A DNA stretch of 64,000 bases. Origin: an uncultured Clostridia bacterium (GTDB lineage Bacteria; Bacillota; Clostridia; Christensenellales; Borkfalkiaceae). This document shows positions 1 to 8,741 of this stretch, in pieces (positions within the stretch are counted from its first letter, which is position 1; each line of letters starts with the position of its first letter). Made by a program: the position numbers and the translations under genes. The notes beneath the pieces were generated by a model. That model saw only the letters and a list, made by a program, of their open reading frames with translations, had not been told where the DNA came from and searched no databases. Location of the stretch: assembly GCA_944328665.1 (NCBI GenBank), contig CALVHS010000021.1, forward strand, positions 62,001-126,000. Reading direction: 5' to 3'.

Positions 1-53
1 ACCGCTTTAAGTATTTTATTCAGTTCTAATTTTTCTGTCATCTTCCGATCCAT
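1..53 (-). CDS. 5' end of an unidentified gene, possibly endonuclease MutS2 (partial)
   Basis: An ATG at 53 (alternative ATG at 41) opens a frame that runs off the left edge. The visible peptide starts MDRKMTEKLELNKILKAV. A GGGGTGAT stretch upstream can serve as ribosome site. MutS2 proteins commonly begin with a short helix of the LEFNKIL kind, and mutS2 often lies next to the U32/DUF3656 gene in Clostridia, so MutS2 is my best guess. Only about 17 codons are visible, so the identity is weak although the start is convincing. Confidence 0.4.
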   Translation of the reverse strand, partial: MDRKMTEKLELNKILKA

Positions 54-99
54 CTTACATCACCCCTGCCCGATCCGCCCAAACGGCGCGGGCATATAT

Positions 100-2328
100 T
101 CAGCGCACGCCGGAAACGGACAGCCCCGCCGTGACGCGCGCGGGACGCCCTCCTCGCGCATAGGCGCGGATATCCTCTTCGGAAAGCGCCCGAAAATCGT
201 ACAGCGCCAACGAGGCTTCCCTCGGCGCGAGCGGCACGCAGTTGAAAAGCGTAAAGCGGCAGCCGGCGCTTTCATACCGCCTAAGCGGAAAGGCGCGCCC
301 CTGCTCATCCGTCAGCGTATAACTTGCCCGCCTGTCGCAGCGCGCGCACGTTTTGCCGAACGGACAATGCCCGAGTTCCATAAGCTCGATCGCCCCTCCC
401 GCGAAGAGGAACGCGTTTTGAAACGCCGCCGATTCCCGCGCGGAAAGTTCTTTGGAAAGCGCCGCCGCCACGAGCGCGCTTTCTTCCGCCAAGGCGCGCA
501 GCGAAACAGAATTGAAGAGATTGAACCCCGTTCCGGCAAACAGTTTTTTGCCGAACTCACGGCAAAATTCCGCCGTCCACGCGCCTTCGCCGAAAACGCC
601 GTCAAAACGTTCGATCATCGGCAGCGCCGCCGCGATGTCCGCATCCGTCATAAAAGCAGGCAAATACAAGAATATATGTCCGGCAGAATACTTCGCATAA
701 TTCAAAAATCGATCTGATGCCGCCAGATCTTTATAGTCATGCGGGGCATACACGAAACAATCCGACCGCATATCCCGCATTGCGGAAAAGGCGGACGCGT
801 CCGCGATCGCGGCCGAATGAAAAGGCGGTGCGGGCAGATCTTTCCCCTCTCCGATCCCGCGCGCGCACAGCGGCTGCCTCTCCCCCGCGAGGCGGGCATA
901 CAACCCCTCGTAAACTTCGCGCCGAAATGCGTTGAGCGCCGATCTGACGGCAAACGGTTTGCCCTCGACGGCCGCCGTGACGCGCACGGAAAAGGGCAGG
1001 ACATCTGTTTTAGAAAAACAGTCCTCCGCCTCTTCCTTCGTCAGCGCGCGCGTCTTTGCGGGCCCTGCGACGAACGAGGCTTCCGCCGCATACTCGCCGA
1101 AGGCGCCGCGCACGACGGCGCGCGGGCGTTCCCCTTCCGACACCGTCACATGCACGGTCAACGGCAGCGTGCGCCTGCGGGAAGCGACACGCGCGGCGAG
1201 GGAGACGTCCGTGGTGAGATAAACTCCGTCCCCTTCCCGAAGGAACGGGGCGGCAGGGAGATAAAACCCGCCCTCTCCGACAGGGCATGACGCCGTATAG
1301 ACGCACCCGCCCGCCTCGCGATCTCCGCGGACGATCTTGAAACCGTCCCCTTCCGTCGGGACATAAGAAGAGCGGACGAACACAAAGCGGGGGATCTTTT
1401 TTTTGCCCTCGGCGATCCTGCCGACCATTTCCCCTTTATGCCCCTGGATAGAAGCGGAGATCAGGCGCTCATCTTGCCCGAACAAATAACCTTTCGTATA
1501 ATCGCCGCGGTTATAGGTGCGGCGAAGATCGGAAAGATCCCGCGCTCCGTCCCCCGACCCGTCTAAAATATCGCGATAAAACCGCACTGCCGCGCCGACA
1601 TAGGCGGGCGAACGCATGCGGCCCTCGATCTTAAAGGAAAACACGCCCGCTTCCGCAAGTTTTCGGATATCCTTCCCGACTTGCAGATCGGCGAGAGAGA
1701 GGCGGTATGCATATGAATCGAACCCCGCCCGGTCTATCTTATATTTTTTGCGGCAGGGCTGCTTGCAAAAGCCGCGGTTGCCGCTGTTGCCGCCGACGAA
1801 AGCGGAAAAGTAGCACCTGCCCGAAAAGCAGGTACACAGCGCACCCTGAACAAACACTTCCGTCTCGATCTCCCGCGCGACGGCGGCGATCCCCTCGATC
1901 GGCGTTTCCCGCGCGAGAATGACACGAGAAAACCCGCACCTTTTTGCAAGGCGCGCGCCATAGACATTGCAGACGCCCGCCTGCGTCGAAAGGTGCAGCA
2001 CCATTTCTGGATACGCCTCTTTGAGCCGCTTGCCGAGAAAGAGATCCTGTACGATCAGCGCGTCCGCGCCCGCATCCCACGCCTGCCTCGCCCGCCGGAA
2101 AAAGCTGTCCAATTCCCCCTCCTTCACGAGCGTATTGAGCGCAATATAGACGCGCACGCCCAAAACATGCGCATAGGCCGCACATTTTTTCAGGCTTTCC
2201 GGAGAAAAATTCACGGCAGAGCCGCGAGCGGAAAAATCTTTCAAACCGAGATAGACGGCATCCGCGCCCGAATGCACGGCGGCATAAAAAGCCTCTTCAT
2301 CCCCCGCCGGAGCTAAAATTTCACTCAT
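100..2328 (-). CDS. U32 peptidase-family protein with C-terminal DUF3656-like region
   Basis: 742 aa. The N-terminal half is a U32 domain: it opens with LAPAGDEEAFYAAV and holds the family cysteine signature at about residues 160-195 (Cys165, 167, 172, 188, 192, with NRGFCKQPCR). Characterised U32 relatives (RlhA, TrhP) hydroxylate rRNA or tRNA bases rather than cut proteins, so an RNA-modification role is likely but inferred. The long C-terminal half fits the DUF3656 extension and carries another Cys cluster near residue 665 (HCPFGKTCARC). No ribosome site precedes the ATG. The TACAAT -10 box ends 6 nt before it, so the mRNA may be leaderless. The next gene in the same direction starts 46 bp downstream. 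Confidence 0.88.
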   Translation of the reverse strand: MSEILAPAGDEEAFYAAVHSGADAVYLGLKDFSARGSAVNFSPESLKKCAAYAHVLGVRVYIALNTLVKEGELDSFFRRARQAWDAGADALIVQDLFLGKRLKEAYPEMVLHLSTQAGVCNVYGARLAKRCGFSRVILARETPIEGIAAVAREIETEVFVQGALCTCFSGRCYFSAFVGGNSGNRGFCKQPCRKKYKIDRAGFDSYAYRLSLADLQVGKDIRKLAEAGVFSFKIEGRMRSPAYVGAAVRFYRDILDGSGDGARDLSDLRRTYNRGDYTKGYLFGQDERLISASIQGHKGEMVGRIAEGKKKIPRFVFVRSSYVPTEGDGFKIVRGDREAGGCVYTASCPVGEGGFYLPAAPFLREGDGVYLTTDVSLAARVASRRRTLPLTVHVTVSEGERPRAVVRGAFGEYAAEASFVAGPAKTRALTKEEAEDCFSKTDVLPFSVRVTAAVEGKPFAVRSALNAFRREVYEGLYARLAGERQPLCARGIGEGKDLPAPPFHSAAIADASAFSAMRDMRSDCFVYAPHDYKDLAASDRFLNYAKYSAGHIFLYLPAFMTDADIAAALPMIERFDGVFGEGAWTAEFCREFGKKLFAGTGFNLFNSVSLRALAEESALVAAALSKELSARESAAFQNAFLFAGGAIELMELGHCPFGKTCARCDRRASYTLTDEQGRAFPLRRYESAGCRFTLFNCVPLAPREASLALYDFRALSEEDIRAYARGGRPARVTAGLSVSGVR

Positions 2329-2334
2329 ATCTAT

Positions 2335-2363
2335 ATTGTATCATGTTTTATCCCGAATGCAAA
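2335..2363 (-). promoter_or_regulatory. sigma-A promoter of the U32 gene, possibly giving a leaderless mRNA
   Basis: On the minus strand TTTGCA (2358-2363), a 17-bp spacer and TACAAT (2335-2340). The expected +1 falls on or next to the A of the ATG at 2328. Confidence 0.5.
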
Positions 2364-2395
2364 GAAAAACGGGAGAAATTTATGCAGAAAATATA

Positions 2396-2415
2396 CCGCC
2401 GCATCCATGCGGCGG
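2396..2415 (-). terminator. Probable terminator after the hydrogenase gene
   Basis: A 9-bp stem with a 2-nt nominal loop (CCGCCGCAT / ATGCGGCGG) lies just past the hydrogenase stop. In minus-strand orientation it is followed by the weak T-rich run TATATTTTC. Confidence 0.5.
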
Positions 2416-2427
2416 CATAGCGTGTTT

Positions 2428-3939
2428 TCAGTCCAGACGGATCTCGGCAAGCTCTTTTGGCGGCACGGCGCTCGCTGAAGAGTCGACCGTCTTTTTTACG
2501 AGCGCGGCGGCCTTGGATACGGAAAGATTTGTCCCCGCCCCCGCGACGCAGCCGCCGGGGCAGCCCATGCCTTCGATCAGCGCGCCGTTGAGCTTTCCCA
2601 TCTTGGCAAGGAGCAGGATCTTGCGGCAGTCCTCCAATCCTTCGACATGTTTGATGTCCATCTCCGTTTCGGGATAATATGCGCGGATACACTTTTCGAT
2701 CGCTCCCGCGACGCCGCCCGCGACCGCATATCCTCTGCCCGCGCCCGTAGCGTCATTCATGGGCGGCTCTTCCTCCAAGGACGCAACGTCGATCCCTTTC
2801 GCCTCAAAGATGGCAGAAAGTTCTTCAAAAGTGATGACAAAGTCCACGTCGCTGCGCACGGAACGCCTAGAGGCTTCCAGCTTTTTTGCCGCACAGGGGC
2901 CGATAAAGACGACGCGGCACTCGGGATATTTCTTCTTGATCGTGCGCGCCGTCGCCACCATCGGCGTCAGCGTGTTGGAGATCTTATCCGCCGATTCGGG
3001 GAAATAATGGCGGATGAGCATCGCCCAGGACGGACAGCAAGAAGTGAGCATAAACGGCTGTTTGCCCGACGCCACCCGCTCCGCATAGTGCTGCGCCTCT
3101 GTCGCCGCGCCCATATCTGCTCCGAGCGCGACCTCGAATACGTCGATAAATCCAAGTTCCGACAGCGCCCGCTTGACTTTTCCCGGCGTCGCCTGTTCGC
3201 CGAACTGCCCCACGTAGGCGGGCGCGACCTCGGCGACGATCCGATCCCCCCGCCGCAGCGCGCGGATCAACTGAAAAAATTGCGACTTGTCGGCGATCGC
3301 GCCGAAGGGACAGTTGACCATGCACATGCCGCAGGAAACGCACTTGTCCGCATTGATCTTCGCCCTGCCCAAATCGTCCGATTCGATCGCCTTGACGCCG
3401 CACGCCTCCGCGCACGGGCGCGTCTGATGCGCGATCGCATCATACGGGCAGACGCTTTTACATTTGCCGCATTTGATGCAGCGGCTTTCGTCGATGACAG
3501 CCCTGCCGCCAACGACGGAAATACACTGCTTCGGGCAGACCGTCGTGCAGGGATGCGCGACGCAGCCGCGGCAGTTGTCCGTCACAAAATAGCGATTTGG
3601 CGGACACGCCGCGCACGCGGAAGGGATGACCTGCATCAGGGGCGGTTCATAATATTTATCCGCGATATCGCTGCCGGAAAGGCCGCTCGTGACATGCACG
3701 GGCGCATCCTCGGGGCGCAAAGAAAGCCCCATCGCCAAACGAACTCTTTCCGAGCAGATGGCGCGCTCCCGCCAGATACTCTCCCTGTATAACGGTTTAT
3801 CCCCCGGGGTGATCGCGTACGGGATCGCCTCGATGTCATCTTTGATCGTATCTTTATTGCTTTCGAACGCGACGCGGGCAAGTTCCACAAACACCTGTCT
3901 GCGCAGCTTTTTCAACGGCGTCAACAGCCCTCTCTCCAT
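2428..3939 (-). CDS. Monomeric [FeFe] hydrogenase, group B-like
   Basis: 503 aa. Makes or oxidises H2 with ferredoxin-type electron carriers in the cytoplasm. Two 4Fe-4S motifs stand at 154-164 and 200-210, with extra cysteines at 109-139. The three H-cluster motifs follow: TSCCPSW (299-305), GPCAAKK (347-353) and EGMGCPGGC (456-464). The second and third differ from group A enzymes (MPC..K and MACPGGC..GGGQP) and fit the less-studied group B. GGGAGG precedes the ATG. The gene starts 16 bp after malQ, so the two are probably co-transcribed. No HydE/F/G maturase gene is in the window. Direction of catalysis cannot be read from sequence. Confidence 0.88.
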   Translation of the reverse strand: MERGLLTPLKKLRRQVFVELARVAFESNKDTIKDDIEAIPYAITPGDKPLYRESIWRERAICSERVRLAMGLSLRPEDAPVHVTSGLSGSDIADKYYEPPLMQVIPSACAACPPNRYFVTDNCRGCVAHPCTTVCPKQCISVVGGRAVIDESRCIKCGKCKSVCPYDAIAHQTRPCAEACGVKAIESDDLGRAKINADKCVSCGMCMVNCPFGAIADKSQFFQLIRALRRGDRIVAEVAPAYVGQFGEQATPGKVKRALSELGFIDVFEVALGADMGAATEAQHYAERVASGKQPFMLTSCCPSWAMLIRHYFPESADKISNTLTPMVATARTIKKKYPECRVVFIGPCAAKKLEASRRSVRSDVDFVITFEELSAIFEAKGIDVASLEEEPPMNDATGAGRGYAVAGGVAGAIEKCIRAYYPETEMDIKHVEGLEDCRKILLLAKMGKLNGALIEGMGCPGGCVAGAGTNLSVSKAAALVKKTVDSSASAVPPKELAEIRLD

Positions 3940-3955
3940 AAATACCTCCCTGTTT

Positions 3956-5461
3956 TCAAACTCTGCCGAAGCGCACGAGTGCCTCGCGCAATCTTTCTCT
4001 CTCTTTTTCGCCGGGGAGCGCGCGCAGCCGGAAGCGCCAGTTGCCCGCAGGCACGGCGGGCGTATTCATGCGCGCCTCGCCGCCGAGATGCAAAATGTCC
4101 TGCACGGGAAGCACGGCAAGATATGACTTGCTCGCCAACGCGAGCGCACAGAGGGCGTCCGAAGCGCTCTTAACGCCCGAAACGCGCATCCCGATCCCCA
4201 TCGCCTTCAGCTGACTGCGCACCCGTGCCCGCACGGCGCCGCGCTCGCTCTCCGGCAGCGAAGACAGATACCCTGCCGCCGTATCGTTGTCATGCGTGCC
4301 CGTATAACAGACGCTGTTCTCCTCTATGTTTTCGGGAAGATACGGATTGGCGGGGTTGCCGTCAAAGGCAAATTGCAGCACCTTCATCCCGGGATAGCCC
4401 GTCCTCTTCATGAGGCGGTACACCCCTGCATCCAGCGTGCCCAGGTCTTCCGCAATAAAGTCGAGCCCGCCGAGTTTTTCCTTGACCGCCGCAAAGAAAG
4501 CCGCGCCCGGCCCCCTGCGCCAACCGCCGTCCACCGCCGTCTCCGCCCCCGCAGGGATCTCGTAATAGCGGTCAAACCCGCGGAAATGGTCGATGCGCAC
4601 GGTATCGTACAGCGCAAAAGCGCGGCGGATCCGCTCCGTCCACCATGCAAACCCCTCCGCTTCATGCGCTTTCCAATCGTAGACGGGATTGCCCCACAGC
4701 TGGCCGGTAGCGGAAAAATAATCGGGCGGCACGCCCGCAACCTTTTTGGGCCGCAGATCCCCTTTCAGCTTGAAAAGGGACGGATGCGCCCAAACGTCGG
4801 CGGAATCTGCCGCTACATAAAGCGGGATATCCCCGACGATGCGGATCCCCAGCCCGTTGACATACCGTTTCAGCGCGTGCCATTGATCGAAAAAGATAAA
4901 CTGCACAAAGAGCCAAAATAAGTATTCTTCTTTGTTGTCCCTTTTAAACGCGGCAAGCGCCTCTCCGTCCCGATACTTATAGCGCTTATCCCAAAGGTCG
5001 AAGCTCTTGTTGCCGCTCTTCGTCTTGATCGCCATATACAGCGCATACTCTTCAAAGCCGCCCTCTTCTGCAAAGGCGCAAAAATCGGAGCCGCTTACGT
5101 CAAAACGGGAAAAAGCGCGGCGCAGAACGGCGTACTTTTCCCGATACAAAAAGCCGTAATCGATCGGCCCTTTGCGGCAAACGGGAGCGATCTCGCTCTT
5201 TTTGAGGAGCCCTTTTTCCGCGAGCGCATATAAGTCGATAAAATAGGGGTTGCCTGAAGAGGCAAACACCGATTGATAGGGAGAGTCGCCGAATCCCGTC
5301 TGCACGAGCGGCAGCACCTGCCAATACCGCATGCCGCACGCCGCTAAAAAATCGGCAAAGCGATAAGCGCTTTCCCCCACCGTTCCGATCCCCTCTCTGC
5401 CCGGCAAAGAGGAAATATGCAGCAATATGCCCGCCGCACGCCCTCGCGTCTTTTTTTCCAT
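3956..5461 (-). CDS. malQ: 4-alpha-glucanotransferase (amylomaltase, GH77)
   Basis: 501 aa. Transfers alpha-1,4-glucan segments between maltodextrins, releasing glucose, in glycogen or maltodextrin use. GH77 motifs are in order: GDIPLYVAADSADVWAHP, the nucleophile region VRIDHFRGF, the acid/base AEDLG and YTGTHDNDT. Length matches bacterial MalQ. I start at the ATG at 5461, which follows GGGAGG; the longer frame opens only with TTG upstream of that ribosome site. It is the first gene of a malQ-hydrogenase pair and is separated from purA by a strong terminator. Confidence 0.95.
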   Translation of the reverse strand: MEKKTRGRAAGILLHISSLPGREGIGTVGESAYRFADFLAACGMRYWQVLPLVQTGFGDSPYQSVFASSGNPYFIDLYALAEKGLLKKSEIAPVCRKGPIDYGFLYREKYAVLRRAFSRFDVSGSDFCAFAEEGGFEEYALYMAIKTKSGNKSFDLWDKRYKYRDGEALAAFKRDNKEEYLFWLFVQFIFFDQWHALKRYVNGLGIRIVGDIPLYVAADSADVWAHPSLFKLKGDLRPKKVAGVPPDYFSATGQLWGNPVYDWKAHEAEGFAWWTERIRRAFALYDTVRIDHFRGFDRYYEIPAGAETAVDGGWRRGPGAAFFAAVKEKLGGLDFIAEDLGTLDAGVYRLMKRTGYPGMKVLQFAFDGNPANPYLPENIEENSVCYTGTHDNDTAAGYLSSLPESERGAVRARVRSQLKAMGIGMRVSGVKSASDALCALALASKSYLAVLPVQDILHLGGEARMNTPAVPAGNWRFRLRALPGEKERERLREALVRFGRV

Positions 5462-5510
5462 ACTTCCCTCCCGAAACAACTGCTCTGCCCTGCGCCGTAA
5501 ACGGCGTAAA

Positions 5511-5547
5511 AGGCAAGTACCGACGGCGCAGCCGGCGGTACTTGCCT
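5511..5547 (-). terminator. Rho-independent terminator of purA
   Basis: A 12-bp perfect outer stem (AGGCAAGTACCG and its complement) plus an inner GC stem, followed in minus-strand orientation by TTTTA. Confidence 0.8.
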
Positions 5548-5578
5548 CACAATGCGATCTTCTGCCGAATACGCCCCC

Positions 5579-6850
5579 TCACAGTTCGACGTAGGCGTCC
5601 CGCTCCGCGCCGACGGAAACATAGCGGATCTTGCATTCGCACGTCTCTTCGATAAAGCGGATATAATCGAGCGCCTCTTTCGGCAGATCTTCCTTTTTAC
5701 GGCATTTGGAAATATCTTGATTCCAGCCTTTGACCGTCTCGATGACGGGTTTGCATTCGTCCAAAACGTCGGTAAACGGAAATTCCGTCAAAAGCTGACC
5801 GTGCAGCGCATAGGCGACGCACACCTCGATCTCGTCGTGCCCGGAGAGGATGTCGAGTTTGGTGAGCGCGATCTCGTCCGCGCCCTGGCAGCGGATGCCG
5901 TATTTGGACGCGACCGCGTCAAACGGCCCGACCCGCCTCGGCCTGCCCGTAGCGGCACCGTACTCGCCGCCCGCCGCGCGCAGCTTTTCTGCCTTTTCGC
6001 CGAAGTATTCCGCCGTAAAAGGCCCCTCTCCCACGCAGGAAGAATACGCCTTCATGATGCCGATCGTCTTATCCAGCTTCAGATTCGGCACGCCCGCCCC
6101 GATGGGGCCGTACGCCGCGATGTTGTTGGAAGATGAGGTATACGGATAAATGCCGTAATCGATGTCGCGCAGGGCGCCGAGCTGCGCCTCGAGCATGATC
6201 TTTTTCCCCTCTTTATGCGCTCTGTTGAGATACAGGCCCGTGTCGCAGATATACTCCTGCAGCGGAGCCCCGTACTCTTCGAAATAGGCGAGCATCTCCT
6301 CCGCCTTGACGGGCGCCGCGCCGTATGCGTTGACGATGGTAAGATTTTTCCATTCCACGATGTCGGGAAGGCGCTTTTTTAAGAGGGCAAGGTTTTTTAA
6401 CTCACCCATGCGGAACGCCTTTTTCAGGTATTTGTCCGCATAGACGGGCGCGATGCCCCGCTTTGTAGAACCGAATTTTTTATCGGCGAGGCGCTCTTCC
6501 TCCAAGCAATCTTGCTGCACGTTGTACGGCATGGTGATGACCGCGCGGTCGGATATCTTCAGGTTTTCGGGCGAAATGCGGATCCCCGCTTCGCGCAGGC
6601 GCGCCATTTCTCCCGCGAGGTGCTTGATGTCGATGACCATGCCGGGGCCCATGACGCAGACGACCCCCTCGCGCAGGATCCCCGAAGGGAGAAGGTTGAG
6701 GATAAACTTGCCGCGCTCGTTGATGACGGTATGCCCCGCGTTGTTGCCCCCCTGATAGCGGCAGACGATGTCGTAATCTTTGGATAAAAGATCGACCATC
6801 CTGCCCTTTCCTTCGTCACCCCAGTTGATGCCGACGATTGCTGTTAACAT
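5579..6850 (-). CDS. purA: Adenylosuccinate synthetase
   Basis: 423 aa. Joins IMP and aspartate using GTP to make adenylosuccinate, the first committed step to AMP. The N-terminus MLTAIVGINWGDEGKG holds the GDEGKG loop with the catalytic Asp. GNNAGHT and GTKRGIAP-like (GSTKRGIAPVYADK) segments are also present. I use the ATG at 6850, preceded by GGAGTGGGGTG; a further 21 upstream codons in frame lie in the leader. A TATAAT at 6919-6924 (minus strand) with a poor -35 may drive it. It follows hprK in the same direction but appears to be a separate unit. Confidence 0.96.
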   Translation of the reverse strand: MLTAIVGINWGDEGKGRMVDLLSKDYDIVCRYQGGNNAGHTVINERGKFILNLLPSGILREGVVCVMGPGMVIDIKHLAGEMARLREAGIRISPENLKISDRAVITMPYNVQQDCLEEERLADKKFGSTKRGIAPVYADKYLKKAFRMGELKNLALLKKRLPDIVEWKNLTIVNAYGAAPVKAEEMLAYFEEYGAPLQEYICDTGLYLNRAHKEGKKIMLEAQLGALRDIDYGIYPYTSSSNNIAAYGPIGAGVPNLKLDKTIGIMKAYSSCVGEGPFTAEYFGEKAEKLRAAGGEYGAATGRPRRVGPFDAVASKYGIRCQGADEIALTKLDILSGHDEIEVCVAYALHGQLLTEFPFTDVLDECKPVIETVKGWNQDISKCRKKEDLPKEALDYIRFIEETCECKIRYVSVGAERDAYVEL

Positions 6851-7005
6851 GATACACCCCACTCCTGCATTGAACGTTTTTTGCGGCGAGGAAACTTCCG
6901 CCCCGAGCCACATATTCTATTATACCTTATTTTTCGCCGCAAGGAAAGCGAAAACATGCAAAAAGAAAAATTTCGCTGCAAATTTATGCAAAACTGCCGC
7001 ACGCT

Positions 7006-7920
7006 TCATCTGCCGATCGTCCTGCCGATCAATTCCTGCGCCGCGTCATAGCCCATGCTCTTGAGTCGGAAATTGCGGGCGGCCACTTCGATGATGATGG
7101 AAAGATTTCTGCCCGGCTTGACGGGAATGACATGCTTTAAGACCTTCATGCCGAGGATCGTCTCGTAGAGCGCCCCCTCGCCGAGGCGGTCGTAGACCTT
7201 CCCCTCCTCCCAGTTTTCCAATTCCATGACCAGCTCGATCTCCTTTTCGTTGAGGATGGAACCGGAACCGTACATATTTTTGATATTGATGATGCCGATG
7301 CCGCGCAATTCCATAAAATAGCGGATCATTTCGGGCGAAGAGCCGACAAGTTTATCCGAGACGCGTTTGATGATGACGCTGTCGTCGGCGACGAGGCGGT
7401 GTCCCCGTTTGATCAGCTCCATCGCCGTCTCGCTCTTGCCGATGCCGCTGTGCCCCGTCAGCAGGATGCCCACGCCCGATACGTCCATCAGCACGCCGTG
7501 CATGCTCGTCTGCGGCGCCAACTTTTTGTTGAGATAAAAGAAAAGCTCGTTCATGATCGCCGTCGTCACTTTATCGGTGCGTACGATCGGGCAGGCCGTC
7601 TTTCTCGCTTCCTTGATCAGCTCGTGCAAAACGGGCAGATCGCGCGAAAGGATGATGCAGGGGATATCCTTATACGACAGCAGTGTACGGATGCGTTCCT
7701 GCCGCACTTCGGCGGGCAGCGAGCGCAAAAACTCGTATTCGGAATTGCCGAACACGAGGATCCTCGTCGAATCGAAATATTTAAAAAAGCCGGCAAGCTG
7801 CAGTCCCGGGCGCGTCACGCTGTACGAAGAAAGGGTCACCCTTCCTCTGCCGGCAAACACGATCTCCAGATCGAGATCCCCGCAAAAGCGTTCCAGCAAG
7901 ATCACTTCCTGATCGTTCAT
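7006..7920 (-). CDS. hprK: HPr kinase/phosphorylase
   Basis: 304 aa. Bifunctional sensor that phosphorylates and dephosphorylates a serine of HPr-type proteins, controlling carbon catabolite repression in Bacillota. The Walker A GHSGIGKS is at 156-163, preceded by the HGVLMDVSGVG strand, and the family signature LRGIGIINIKNMYG sits near 205-218. Its ATG overlaps the stop of the HAD gene (ATGA), so it is translated as the last cistron of uvrC-HAD-hprK. An HPr-like protein that keeps the serine site but not the active histidine is encoded at 21925-22149. Confidence 0.95.
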   Translation of the reverse strand: MNDQEVILLERFCGDLDLEIVFAGRGRVTLSSYSVTRPGLQLAGFFKYFDSTRILVFGNSEYEFLRSLPAEVRQERIRTLLSYKDIPCIILSRDLPVLHELIKEARKTACPIVRTDKVTTAIMNELFFYLNKKLAPQTSMHGVLMDVSGVGILLTGHSGIGKSETAMELIKRGHRLVADDSVIIKRVSDKLVGSSPEMIRYFMELRGIGIINIKNMYGSGSILNEKEIELVMELENWEEGKVYDRLGEGALYETILGMKVLKHVIPVKPGRNLSIIIEVAARNFRLKSMGYDAAQELIGRTIGR

Positions 7921-8741
7921 ACTTCTTCCCCCAAAGCGAATTTTTTGATGACGTACGCGACGCCGTCCTCGTCGTTGCCGCGCGTGACGAAATCTGCCGC
8001 CGCGCGCGCCTCGGGCACGGCGTTGGCGACCGCGACGCCCAGGCCCGCCCTGCAGATCATCGGAATATCGTTATAATTGTCGCCGACGGCGATCGTCTCT
8101 TTCGGCGCAATGCCGTAATACGCACATAAAAAGCCGAGCGCCTCTCCTTTGTTGCAGCCCTTCGTCGTCAACTCCACGAGCATCTCCGAACTGGACGTCA
8201 CGTCATACGCTTCCCCGAAGCGCTCCGCCGCCCTCCGATAGACGGCGGCGTTTTCTTCGGGCGCATTCATGCACAAAACTTTCTGCGGGCACAGCTTTCT
8301 TTCCCGCACAAAGGAGGCGATGTCCTCCCCCGTACAGACGCCGCGCACGCCGCACGCCCGTTCGTAATAAGCGAGCATCTCGTCGGCACGGTTGACGTAT
8401 ACCCTCTCTCCGTCATAGACGTGGATGTGCCGCCCGAGAGCCTGCAAAAAATCACAGACCGCGGCGGCGCCTTCCCACCCGATGCGCACGTCGCGCAGCA
8501 GTTTGCCGCTGCCGATCTCGGCAATGACCGCACCCTGATAGGCGACGATCAGCCCGCCGAGAGAGAGCCCTTCCGCATACGGAAGAATGGAAGAGAGCAT
8601 GCGCCCCGTACAGAAGGCAAAGATGCCGCCCGCCTCCACATACCGCCGTATCGCGCGCGCGTTTTCGTCCGATATACCCCCTTCCGTCCGTCTGAGCGTG
8701 CCGTCAAAATCGGAGGCGACCAGCCGATATGCAAGTTTCAT
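7917..8741 (-). CDS. Cof-type HAD-superfamily hydrolase
   Basis: 274 aa. The nucleophile motif DFDGTLR is at 14-20, and GDNYNDIPM near residue 222 is motif IV. KGEALGFL carries the conserved Lys. Cof-type (IIB cap) members are mostly sugar-phosphate, FMN or PLP phosphatases; the substrate here is unknown. It overlaps uvrC upstream and hprK downstream by 4 bp each (ATGA), the usual sign of translational coupling. Confidence 0.9.
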   Translation of the reverse strand: MKLAYRLVASDFDGTLRRTEGGISDENARAIRRYVEAGGIFAFCTGRMLSSILPYAEGLSLGGLIVAYQGAVIAEIGSGKLLRDVRIGWEGAAAVCDFLQALGRHIHVYDGERVYVNRADEMLAYYERACGVRGVCTGEDIASFVRERKLCPQKVLCMNAPEENAAVYRRAAERFGEAYDVTSSSEMLVELTTKGCNKGEALGFLCAYYGIAPKETIAVGDNYNDIPMICRAGLGVAVANAVPEARAAADFVTRGNDEDGVAYVIKKFALGEEV

